Shown here in pieces: positions 1 to 5,158 of a stretch of 5,689 bases of DNA. Within the stretch, counting starts at the first letter, position 1; each line of letters begins with the position of its first letter. Source of the stretch: Bacillota bacterium (GTDB lineage: Bacteria > Bacillota > Clostridia > Christensenellales > SZUA-584); the NCBI GenBank assembly GCA_023441905.1, contig JAEZNC010000215.1, positions 1 to 5,689 of the forward strand, given 5' to 3'. The notes below the pieces were generated by a model. It was not told where the DNA came from. It saw only the letters and a program-made list of their open reading frames with translations, and did no database searches. The position numbers were made by a program, and so were the translations under genes.

Positions 1-110
1 ATGCTGAGCCCCACCGACGACATTGCGGCGAGCCAGCTCCATATGATGATCATGGCGCCGAACACAATCACAGCCACATACAGACACTTTTTCCACGACT
101 TCTTTGACAT
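1..110 (-). CDS. Hypothetical protein, N-terminal part only (membrane anchor or signal peptide)
   Basis: A reading frame opens at an ATG at 110 and runs leftward off the window after 36 codons. It begins MSKKSWKKCLYVAVIVF and continues with a hydrophobic stretch rich in I, V, A and W to about residue 31. A lysine-rich start followed by about 20 hydrophobic residues is the pattern of a signal-anchor or signal peptide, so the product is probably membrane-bound or exported. An in-frame TGA lies 18 bases upstream of the ATG and no other ATG, GTG or TTG falls between, which fixes the start. A possible ribosome site, AAGGGG at 124-129, is 13 bases away, longer than ideal. The gene lies 47 bases beyond the truA stop on the same strand and could be cotranscribed with it. 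I do not recognise the family. It is clearly not ribosomal protein L13, which often follows truA. Confidence 0.6.
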   Translation of the reverse strand, partial: MSKKSWKKCLYVAVIVFGAMIIIWSWLAAMSSVGLS

Positions 111-157
111 ATTTAAGATGTGTCCCCTTCAAATAAACTCACCCCACCAAAAAAGCG

Positions 158-904
158 CTACGGCCGCGGCGGCTCATAATACACGGATATCAACATCAAC
201 CCTTTGGCCGGTGCCGTCACACCCGCGCCCTCTCTGTTTTTGCTTTCTATAATACCCCGCATGGAGACGGGAGTCCTTTTTTTCTGCCCGATTTCAATCA
301 GTGTGCCCGCAATGATACGCACCATGTGGTACAAAAATCCCGAGCCTTTTATATCGATATGAATAAACGAGTTCTCTTGGGTGATATTCAGGCTGTAAAC
401 AGTGCGCACCGTATACTTCACCTCGCTGCCGCTAGCGCAGAACGCAGCGAAATCATGCGTCCCCACGATGCATTCAGCCGCCTCGCGCATGGCCGCCACA
501 TCCAGGCTGCCCCGCACATGCGCGGTGGTATGACGGTAAACGGCAGACGCATGCGCCGCATTATCAATCGTGTATCGATAATGCTTGCCCTTCGCGTCAA
601 AACGCGCATGGAAACGCTCATCTGCGCGTTCCGAGCTTTTCACGCGGATATCGGACGGCAGATGCATGTTCAGCGCATAACATATCTTTTCAGGCGGAAT
701 TGAACACATTGTATCAAGATGCGCGACCTGTGCCATCGCGTGAACACCCGCATCCGTGCGTCCCGCGCCGTGTATTCTCACACTCTCGCCCGAGGCGGCT
801 TCAAACGCGCGTTCGAGCAGCTCCTGCACCGAAAGCCCGTTCAGCTGCCGCTGCCAACCCGCGTAATTCGTACCGTCGTATTCAATCACGAGCTTTATTC
901 GCAT
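158..904 (-). CDS. truA: tRNA pseudouridine(38-40) synthase TruA
   Basis: The 248-residue product is a full-length TruA, the enzyme that converts uridines 38, 39 and 40 in the anticodon arm of many tRNAs to pseudouridine. The family's N-terminal motif is clear (IEYDGTNYAGWQRQ, residues 7-20). The catalytic aspartate is D51 in GAGRTDAGVHA (46-56). The conserved tyrosine that contacts the target base is probably Y109 in KHYRY. The second half carries GTHDFAAFCASGS (148-160), GSGFLYHMVRIIAGTLIEIG (187-206) and APAKGL (231-236), all family hallmarks. The start ATG at 904 is preceded by AGGAG (912-916) at seven bases. In Firmicutes truA usually sits directly behind ecfT. Here an opposite-strand gene of about 1.7 kb separates them, and a promoter-like site just upstream of truA may replace the lost readthrough. 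Nothing suggests loss of function. Confidence 0.97.
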   Translation of the reverse strand: MRIKLVIEYDGTNYAGWQRQLNGLSVQELLERAFEAASGESVRIHGAGRTDAGVHAMAQVAHLDTMCSIPPEKICYALNMHLPSDIRVKSSERADERFHARFDAKGKHYRYTIDNAAHASAVYRHTTAHVRGSLDVAAMREAAECIVGTHDFAAFCASGSEVKYTVRTVYSLNITQENSFIHIDIKGSGFLYHMVRIIAGTLIEIGQKKRTPVSMRGIIESKNREGAGVTAPAKGLMLISVYYEPPRP

Positions 905-911
905 CTAGGGG

Positions 912-916
912 CTCCT
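912..916 (-). promoter_or_regulatory. truA ribosome-binding site
   Basis: AGGAG on the minus strand lies seven bases before the ATG at 904. It confirms the start at MRIKLVIEYDG, which is also where TruA proteins of this type normally begin. Confidence 0.75.
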
Positions 917-960
917 GCTCACCACTCATTATGCCTCGCCTTATCGGCTGCATAAGCATG

Positions 961-989
961 ATTATAAATGAAATACCGCCGCGATGCAA
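961..989 (-). promoter_or_regulatory. Candidate promoter for truA
   Basis: On the minus strand a perfect -10 box TATAAT (961-966) lies 17 bases after TTGCAT (984-989), which matches three of six positions of the sigma-A -35 consensus. Transcription would begin near 953-955, giving a leader of about 50 bases before truA. The site makes biological sense because truA is cut off from the ecfT operon by a gene on the other strand and needs its own start. The -35 match is weak, so this is a prediction from consensus and spacing only. Confidence 0.5.
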
Positions 990-1014
990 ATCGCTCTAAT
1001 GTACATTGATAGAA

Positions 1015-1058
1015 GTGTGTGTGTGTGTGTGTGTGTGTGTGCACACACACACATATAT
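1015..1058. repeat. (GT)13 / (CA)6 dinucleotide tract with perfect palindromic core
   Basis: Thirteen GT units run from 1015 to 1040, then a G at 1041, then six CA units from 1042 to 1053, then TATAT. Bases 1030-1053 form a perfect 24-base palindrome with no spacer (centre 1041/1042). From 1015 to 1060 purines and pyrimidines alternate without a break for 46 bases, the arrangement most prone to left-handed Z-DNA and to cruciform extrusion under negative supercoiling. Long GT runs are also prone to slipped-strand length change. The tract lies in the divergent gap between truA and the flippase-like gene, about 85 bases upstream of the latter's start. The sequence is plain to see. Any role in gene switching is inference. 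Confidence 0.95.
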
Positions 1059-1074
1059 GTAAACTTTTGTTTAC
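1059..1074. promoter_or_regulatory. Perfect inverted repeat, possible operator
   Basis: GTAAAC and GTTTAC form perfect six-base arms around a TTTT spacer, immediately after the dinucleotide tract and just ahead of the best -35 candidate of the flippase-like gene. The size and symmetry suit a dimeric DNA-binding regulator. It is too short and A+T rich to be a strong RNA hairpin, and it has no T-run that would mark it as a terminator. I cannot assign a regulator family. Confidence 0.4.
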
Positions 1075-1077
1075 CAA

Positions 1078-1106
1078 ATGTCATATTGGTGTTAAACTAA
1101 TAAAAT
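1078..1106 (+). promoter_or_regulatory. Candidate promoter for the flippase-like gene
   Basis: ATGTCA at 1078-1083 (four of six to TTGACA) and TAAAAT at 1101-1106 (five of six to TATAAT) are separated by 17 bases. Transcription would begin near 1113, giving a leader of roughly 30 bases. The palindrome at 1059-1074 and the GT/CA tract lie directly upstream, where an activator, repressor or DNA-structure effect could act. The region is A+T rich, so chance matches are likely. Confidence 0.35.
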
Positions 1107-1135
1107 TCTCAAATCATGGCTTTTTTGTTTCCACC

Positions 1136-1140
1136 GGAGG
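1136..1140 (+). promoter_or_regulatory. Ribosome-binding site of the flippase-like gene
   Basis: GGAGG lies four bases before the ATG at 1145. It is the only strong ribosome site near the start of this reading frame. It shows that the frame upstream through the GT/CA tract, although open from 1013, is not needed for translation. Confidence 0.7.
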
Positions 1141-1144
1141 CGGT

Positions 1145-1522
1145 ATGAAAACTAAAAAACAGATATTATCGATATGTTACCTGCTGCTGGTCTTTACTGT
1201 CACGCTTGTGCTGGCACTTATTCTTTCAAAAGAAAGCGCCGGATTCTCAGAAATTTTGAAATCGCTGAATCCCGTTTGGCTATTTATTGCGTTTGGCTGC
1301 ATGGTCGCCTATCTTTTTATCGAATCGTGGGCAGTGTGGTACATCACGGCATTTATGTATAGAAAAATGAAGTGCAAGTATATCGTCAAGCTTGATATCA
1401 TTGGGAACTATTATGGCGCGATTACACCTGCCGCCATAGGTTTTCAGCCTTCCCAGATTGCCTACATGAAGCGCGACGGTGTCCCTGTGGGAATCTCTAC
1501 TTTATTCAGACAATCAAGCTGA
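1145..1522 (+). CDS. Flippase-like protein, N-terminal fragment (125 aa)
   Basis: As the sequence stands, translation from the ATG at 1145 gives 125 residues. There are two hydrophobic helices (about residues 6-29 and 44-70), then the first family motif, NYYGAITPAA followed by QPSQIAYMKRDG (about 93-115). The last six or so residues before the TGA at 1520-1522 are probably out of the ancestral frame. The start is chosen for the GGAGG site and because MKTKKQ plus a hydrophobic helix is a normal beginning for this family. A fragment of two helices is unlikely to transport anything alone. The TGA overlaps the next ATG (TGATG), so ribosomes could restart and make the two parts separately. Confidence 0.65.
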   Translation: MKTKKQILSICYLLLVFTVTLVLALILSKESAGFSEILKSLNPVWLFIAFGCMVAYLFIESWAVWYITAFMYRKMKCKYIVKLDIIGNYYGAITPAAIGFQPSQIAYMKRDGVPVGISTLFRQSS

Positions 1523-2298
1523 TGGCTTACGAGGTTGTCATCCTTGTTATCTGCATCATCTTTATGGCCTTTAAAGGTGTCTATTTCCATCAAAACGATC
1601 CGGAAATATTCTGGCTCTCCATATTCGGCGCATTAATTAATCTATTCGTCATTTTTGTAATGGTCTTAGCCATCGTCAAATACAAAGCACTCCGCAAAAT
1701 GGTTATCGCGGTCACCAAGTTTCTGGCCAAGATTAAAATCGTGAAAAATATCGATAAACTCAGGACGACGATCGACACGACGCTGGACGAGTTCCATGAC
1801 AGCGCCAAATACTTAAAAGAATACAAAGGAAAGGTGGCGATCGCCTGCCTGTTGACGCTGATTCAATGGCTGTTCTTTTTCACAATACCGTATTGCCTCT
1901 ATAACGCGTTCGGGTTTGGTATGCTCAACGGGAAAGTCGGTGCTATGGGAACGATTTCTGTATTTGATGAGTTTACCACCATCGTCGCCATGGCTGCATT
2001 CCTGTTTCTTGCCGTTCATTTTATGCCAATTCCCGGCTCAAGCGGCGCCACGGAAGCCGGTTTCGGCATTTTCTTCGGCAGTTTCTTCCTCGCCGGTTCA
2101 GCGGCTGCAATGTTCATCTGGCGGCTCATCACCTATTACTCAATGATCATTCTTGGTTTTATCGTGATTTTCTTTGACGGTGTGGCGCGAAAAAAGAACC
2201 ATGTTAAAGCGGGAGATAGCTGCAGCTCTCCGCCAGAATTCAGTCCGTTTTCTTTTGAAAATTATCAATCAAAACAAAAGCCGCAACCGGAAAAGTGA
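1522..2298 (+). CDS. Flippase-like protein, C-terminal fragment (258 aa)
   Basis: The frame from the ATG at 1522 encodes the rest of the protein. It begins with hydrophobic helices (MAYEVVILVICIIFMAF and IFWLSIFGALINLFVIFVMVLAIV). A charged, probably cytoplasmic amphipathic stretch follows at about residues 54-103, then further helices including the family's second motif PIPGSSGATEAGF (about 170-182). The tail of about 35 residues is polar and rich in S, P, K and Q and looks poorly structured. There is no convincing ribosome site before 1522. The frame is open upstream to before 1501 with family-like residues, so ATG 1522 is more likely an internal methionine than a true start. Translational coupling through the TGATG overlap is possible. 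Confidence 0.65.
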   Translation: MAYEVVILVICIIFMAFKGVYFHQNDPEIFWLSIFGALINLFVIFVMVLAIVKYKALRKMVIAVTKFLAKIKIVKNIDKLRTTIDTTLDEFHDSAKYLKEYKGKVAIACLLTLIQWLFFFTIPYCLYNAFGFGMLNGKVGAMGTISVFDEFTTIVAMAAFLFLAVHFMPIPGSSGATEAGFGIFFGSFFLAGSAAAMFIWRLITYYSMIILGFIVIFFDGVARKKNHVKAGDSCSSPPEFSPFSFENYQSKQKPQPEK

Positions 2299-2332
2299 TG
2301 ACTAATCATCTTTGTTACCGCCGAAATGAAAT

Positions 2333-2383
2333 GAGGCTGCTCGAAAACGCCTTATTCAATCGCATTCAGGCAGCTTCTTTTTT
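2333..2383 (+). terminator. Intrinsic terminator after the flippase-like gene
   Basis: GAGGCTGC (2333-2340) pairs with GCAGCTTC (2370-2377) as an eight-pair stem with one G-U pair, followed directly by six T residues (2378-2383). The loop of 29 bases is longer than usual, which weakens the call. It stands 35 bases past the stop codon, in the right orientation to keep transcripts from running into the convergent ecfT gene. Confidence 0.6.
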
Positions 2384-2499
2384 GTTCAATAAAAAGTAGA
2401 AGTTATAAATGTCTGCAATAAAAGGTACCGATGTCTGCATCGACTTGATTGTCCCTATCTTTTGCAGTCTTGTCTCAAATAGAATGAATCTCACCATAT

Positions 2500-2534
2500 A
2501 AAAAGAACAGCCTTTCTTTGCTGAAAGTGCTGCC
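2500..2534 (-). terminator. Intrinsic terminator of the ecfA1-ecfA2-ecfT operon
   Basis: On the minus strand GGCAGC, a bulged A, and CTTTC pair with GAAAG and GCTGTT across a six-base AGCAAA loop. This makes an 11-pair stem with two terminal G-U pairs. A C and then five T residues (2504-2500) follow. It begins 51 bases past the ecfT stop and shows that ecfT is the last gene of its transcript in this genome, so truA is not cotranscribed with it. Confidence 0.75.
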
Positions 2535-2585
2535 TTTCGTGAGTTCTCTATACCGGTTGATGTTCATTTCCGGACAGTCCATGTT

Positions 2586-3380
2586 TCAGTATCCAAATGC
2601 CGAGAAAACGATCAGCCCCGCCACCACCGTCATGGCGATATAGTCGCGCAGGTGCATATGCATTATCTTCATGCGCGTGCGCCCCTCTCCGCCGTGATAA
2701 CAGCGCGATTCCATCGCAAACGCGAGCTCATCGGCGCGCCGGAACGCGCTCACAAATAGCGGCACAAGCAGAGGCACCATGCCCGCGGCCCGTTTGAAAA
2801 TGCTGCCCGAATCAAACTCAGCGCCTCGTGCCGTCTGCGCCTTCATAATCTTATCCGTCTCCTCGATCAATGTCGGGATGAACCGCATTGCAATCGTCAT
2901 CATCATCGCGAGCTCATGCACGGGGAACTTGAACGCCTTCAGAGGCTTTAACAGGCTCTCAATGCCATCCGTCAGCGCGATGGGCGACGTGGTGAGCGTC
3001 AGCATCGTCGTCGCCGTGATCAGGAATATGAGCCGCACAGCCAGCCGTACGGCGCTGATCAGCCCTTCCTGCGAAACGCGGAATATCCACCACGAGAAGA
3101 GCTCGGTACCGCCCGAGTAAAAGAACGTGTTGAGCACAAACGTCAGCAGTATGATAAACCAGAGCGGCTTCAATCCGCGCAGAACAAATTTCACATTCAC
3201 GCGTGAGAGTATGACCGTCGCGACGAGAAAAGCGAAAACCACCAGGTTACCTATCAGTGTATCCATCATGAATATCAGCACAATAACCGCGATAACGAGC
3301 ACAAGCTTGATGCGCGGATCGAGACGGTGGATGACCGAATTACCGGGGAAATATTGTCCCAAGGTGACATTCTTAATCAT
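2586..3380 (-). CDS. ecfT: ECF transporter transmembrane coupling protein EcfT
   Basis: The 264-residue product is the membrane coupler of an energy-coupling factor importer. It transmits ATP hydrolysis by EcfA1/EcfA2 to interchangeable substrate-binding S components for vitamins or metal ions. The opening VTLGQYFPGNSVIHRLDPR (5-23) is the typical N-terminus. Hydrophobic segments are visible near 25-58, 72-88, 108-130, 155-170 and 245-262. The cytoplasmic coupling motifs that dock in the ATPase grooves are ARG at 184-186 and SRC at 225-227, the latter in place of the more common AR-small residue pattern. The ATG at 3380 overlaps the end of ecfA2 by eight bases, with a G-rich ribosome site (3387-3391) six bases upstream, so the two are translationally coupled. 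The length is usual. No S-component gene is nearby, which is normal for the group II (shared-module) type. Confidence 0.95.
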   Translation of the reverse strand: MIKNVTLGQYFPGNSVIHRLDPRIKLVLVIAVIVLIFMMDTLIGNLVVFAFLVATVILSRVNVKFVLRGLKPLWFIILLTFVLNTFFYSGGTELFSWWIFRVSQEGLISAVRLAVRLIFLITATTMLTLTTSPIALTDGIESLLKPLKAFKFPVHELAMMMTIAMRFIPTLIEETDKIMKAQTARGAEFDSGSIFKRAAGMVPLLVPLFVSAFRRADELAFAMESRCYHGGEGRTRMKIMHMHLRDYIAMTVVAGLIVFSAFGY

Positions 3381-4242
3381 TGGCTGCCCCCGTTCTGCCT
3401 GATATCAGCCGCTCAGCCGCTTCCTCAAGCTCATCCAGACGAATCACGCTGTCGTCAACGCGAAGCCCCTTGGCGCGCAGCTGCGACGCAATCCGCGCCA
3501 CATACGGAATATCGAGGCCCATCTCTTTGAGCTCTTCTTCTCTCAAAAATACCTTCTGCGGGGTATCGTCCATCACCAGCCGAGATCCGTTCAGCACGAC
3601 GACGCGATGCGCATACTCAGCCAGATCATCCATGGAGTGTGTGATCATGAGTATGGTGACTCCTTCAGCGTTCAAATGCGTGATGAGGCTCATCAGGTGT
3701 GTGCGGCCTTTGGGGTCCAGCCCGGCCACAGGTTCGTCAAGTATCAGCACCTTGGGGCGTATCGCGAGCACGCCCGCGATGGCCACGCGCCGTTTCTGAC
3801 CGCCCGAAAGCTCAAACGGCGACAAATCCTTGACGCCTTCAAAATCCAGCTCCATGAGTTCCATCGCGTGCTTCACACGCTGCTCAATCTCGTCTTCGGG
3901 GACACCCGTCTTTTTGGGGCCGAATGCGATGTCCTTATACACCGTCTCCTCAAAAAGCTGATGCTCAGGGTATTGAAACACCACACCGATAGAGCGGCGC
4001 AGCGCTTTTCTGTCGAAGCTTTTGCCGGATATATCAGCGCCGTCAATCAGCACGCGGCCGGACGTGGGCTTTAGCAGCCCCGCAATCAGCCCGATCAGTG
4101 TGGTTTTGCCCGAGCCCGTGTGCCCGATCACACCCAAAAATTCGCCGTCCTCGATCTTCAGACTGATATCATCAACCGCCTTAGATTCAAACGGCGTACC
4201 CGGCATATACGTATATCTCAGGTTCTCTAGCTCAATTGACAT
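3373..4242 (-). CDS. ecfA2: ECF transporter ATPase EcfA2
   Basis: This is the second ATP-binding subunit of the ECF module, 289 residues from the ATG at 4242. It pairs with EcfA1 as a heterodimer under EcfT. Motifs in order are Walker A GHTGSGKTT (40-48), Q-loop glutamine Q90 in VVFQYPEHQLF, signature LSGGQ (145-149), Walker B VLILDE with catalytic E170, D-loop GLDP (174-177) and switch histidine H202. YPEHQLFEETVYKDIAFGP after the Q-loop is characteristic of EcfA2. EcfA1 has NPDNQL at that position. An earlier in-frame ATG at 4278 would add 12 residues, but GGAG at 4248-4251 and alignment of the MSIELENLRYTY start with the family favour 4242. It overlaps ecfA1 by 16 bases and ecfT by eight, a tightly coupled operon. 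All catalytic residues are present. Confidence 0.96.
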   Translation of the reverse strand: MSIELENLRYTYMPGTPFESKAVDDISLKIEDGEFLGVIGHTGSGKTTLIGLIAGLLKPTSGRVLIDGADISGKSFDRKALRRSIGVVFQYPEHQLFEETVYKDIAFGPKKTGVPEDEIEQRVKHAMELMELDFEGVKDLSPFELSGGQKRRVAIAGVLAIRPKVLILDEPVAGLDPKGRTHLMSLITHLNAEGVTILMITHSMDDLAEYAHRVVVLNGSRLVMDDTPQKVFLREEELKEMGLDIPYVARIASQLRAKGLRVDDSVIRLDELEEAAERLISGRTGAAND

Positions 4243-5057
4243 ATCTTCTCCACCAGTTCTTCTGTCGTCAGCGGGCACGGCCCCATCTCATAGCCCTTGG
4301 CTTTGAGCCGATGATACAGCGCGATATGCGGCGGCGCGGAGAGCCCCGCATCTCTCAAGGCTTGCTCATCCGCAAACACCTCGCGCGGCGTACCCATTTT
4401 TGTGATGCGCCCGCCCGTCATCACGATGACGGTATCCGCCTGCAGCGCTTCTTCCATGTAATGCGTAATCAGCAATATCGTTTTACCTTCGCCGTTCAGC
4501 TGCCGGATGGTTTCCAGCACTTCTGTACGCCCCTCGGGGTCCAGCATGGCCGTGGGCTCATCAAAAACAATAATATCCGGATGCATCGCGAGCACCCCCG
4601 CAATGGCCACGCGCTGCTTCTGGCCGCCCGAGAGCATATGCGGCGCGCGCTCCTTGAACGCGCTCATTCCCACCTGCTCGAGCGCCTCGTCCACGCGCTG
4701 CCGAATCTCTTTCGGCGGCACGCCGATATTTTCGGGGCCAAAAGCCACATCCTCTTCCACAATTGTGGCAACCAGCTGGTTATCGGGGTTTTGAAACACC
4801 ATTCCCGCGCACTTGCGGATGTCCCAAACCTTTGTTTCGTCCTTTGTATCCATCCCGTTAATCATCACGCTGCCTGATGCAGGCAAAAACAGCGCGTTGA
4901 TATGGCGCGCGAATGTGGACTTGCCCGACCCGTTGTGCCCGATGATTGCAACGAATGCACCTTTTTCCACGGATAGCGTGACGCCAGAGAGTGCAGGCGT
5001 GAGGCTCGTCTCGCTCATATAAGAGTATGTGATATCATCTATTTTAACGATGCTCAT
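4227..5057 (-). CDS. ecfA1: ECF transporter ATPase EcfA1
   Basis: This is the first ATP-binding subunit of the ECF module, 276 residues from the ATG at 5057. Motifs in order are Walker A GHNGSGKST (40-48), Q-loop Q89 in MVFQNPDNQLVATIVEEDVA, signature LSGGQ (142-146), Walker B IIVFDE with catalytic E167, D-loop MLDP (171-174) and switch H199. The NPDNQ sequence is typical of EcfA1 and separates it from the EcfA2 partner. The two share the whole fold and are ancient paralogues. An ATG at 5093 would add 12 residues, MRKLVFRGKANR, but it has no ribosome site. The ATG at 5057 follows AAAGG at about eight bases and MSIVKIDDITYSY is the expected beginning. The gene starts 150 bases after rplQ, with a promoter in between, so the operon can be expressed apart from the ribosomal genes. 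Confidence 0.96.
   Translation of the reverse strand: MSIVKIDDITYSYMSETSLTPALSGVTLSVEKGAFVAIIGHNGSGKSTFARHINALFLPASGSVMINGMDTKDETKVWDIRKCAGMVFQNPDNQLVATIVEEDVAFGPENIGVPPKEIRQRVDEALEQVGMSAFKERAPHMLSGGQKQRVAIAGVLAMHPDIIVFDEPTAMLDPEGRTEVLETIRQLNGEGKTILLITHYMEEALQADTVIVMTGGRITKMGTPREVFADEQALRDAGLSAPPHIALYHRLKAKGYEMGPCPLTTEELVEKICQLS
4248..4254 (-). promoter_or_regulatory. ecfA2 ribosome-binding site, decides the start
   Basis: GGTGGAG on the minus strand ends five bases before the ATG at 4242 and lies inside the last codons of ecfA1. It supports the shorter start over the in-frame ATG at 4278. Confidence 0.65.
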
Positions 5058-5115
5058 ACGATTGGCCTTTCCCCTAAATACCAATTTTCTCATTCATTTG
5101 CATTGAATAGCCCTT

Positions 5116-5143
5116 ATTATACACCAAAAGGCTCTGAAATCAA
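5116..5143 (-). promoter_or_regulatory. Candidate promoter for ecfA1-ecfA2-ecfT
   Basis: On the minus strand a perfect TATAAT (5116-5121) follows TTGATT (5138-5143, four of six to TTGACA) at 16 bases. Transcription would start near 5108-5110 and give a leader of about 50 bases before the ecfA1 ATG. The -35 element falls inside the hairpin at 5126-5158, so this start and the upstream terminator share DNA. Confidence 0.55.
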
Positions 5144-5158
5144 AATTCAAAGCCTTTT
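5126..5158 (-). terminator. Terminator-like hairpin after rplQ
   Basis: AAAAGGCTTTGAA and TTCAGAGCCTTTT (minus strand) form a 13-pair stem with one G-U pair around a seven-base TTTTGAT loop. It starts 50 bases past the rplQ stop. On the minus strand the T-run is only four long and lies within the stem. On the plus strand it reaches six. It therefore probably ends some rplQ-operon transcripts, perhaps incompletely, and could act in both directions. Confidence 0.6.

Larger units (their letters stand above)
1145..2298 (+). pseudogene. Flippase-like membrane protein (LPG_synthase_TM/YbhN/MprF-N family), frameshifted
   Basis: Two adjoining reading frames together spell one protein of about 384 residues once a single base is restored near 1501-1508. 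The left frame ends GISTLF then drifts to a TGA at 1520. The next frame is already open through the same bases, reading FIQTIKLMAYEVV, so the join is seamless. The family is multi-pass inner-membrane proteins related to the lipid-flipping domain of MprF and to YbhN/AglD. Its two signature regions are both present, GNYYGAITPAA...QPSQIAYMKRDG in the left part and PIPGSSGATEAGF in the right. The usual GGQP is GFQP here. Six to eight membrane segments are visible. The gene is more A+T rich than its neighbours and opposite in strand, between genes normally adjacent, suggesting acquisition. The break may be a true mutation, a reversible switch or a sequencing error. I cannot tell which, and the lipid substrate is unknown. 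Confidence 0.8.
2299..2585. other. Convergent intergenic region without a recognised gene
   Basis: This 287-base stretch lies between the ends of two convergent genes and holds a terminator facing each way. Between them, ATGTCTGCA occurs twice (2409-2417 and 2431-2439), 22 bases apart. The second copy overlaps a small inverted repeat CGATG-TCTG-CATCG (2429-2442). A promoter-like pair, TTGTTC (2382-2387) and TATAAA (2404-2409), points rightward with no gene behind it. A 30-codon frame (2409-2501) lacks a convincing ribosome site. I recognise no coding or RNA gene here. Confidence 0.6.

Noticed and set aside
1..252. Plus-strand 83-codon frame at the window start
   Set aside because: It lies opposite a plausible gene start and the truA 3' end, and its residue composition (His, Thr, Pro, Ala runs) is that of an antisense shadow.
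2409..2501. 30-codon plus-strand frame starting MSAIKGTDVCIDL
   Set aside because: No convincing ribosome site, its start overlaps the promoter-like box, and the sequence resembles nothing I know. More likely chance.
3607..4074. Plus-strand 155-codon frame antisense to ecfA2
   Set aside because: Shadow of the conserved ATPase gene, with no ribosome site or family features.
4236..4877. Long plus-strand frame (213 codons) antisense to ecfA1
   Set aside because: The minus strand encodes a complete ABC ATPase with every motif. The opposite frame is Arg/His-rich with no recognisable domain, a common artefact in G+C-rich genes.
3373..5057. ecfA1/ecfA2 similarity as a recent tandem duplication
   Set aside because: The two ATPases differ throughout and carry subunit-specific motifs (NPDNQ versus YPEHQ). 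This is the ancient EcfA1/EcfA2 pair found across the phylum.
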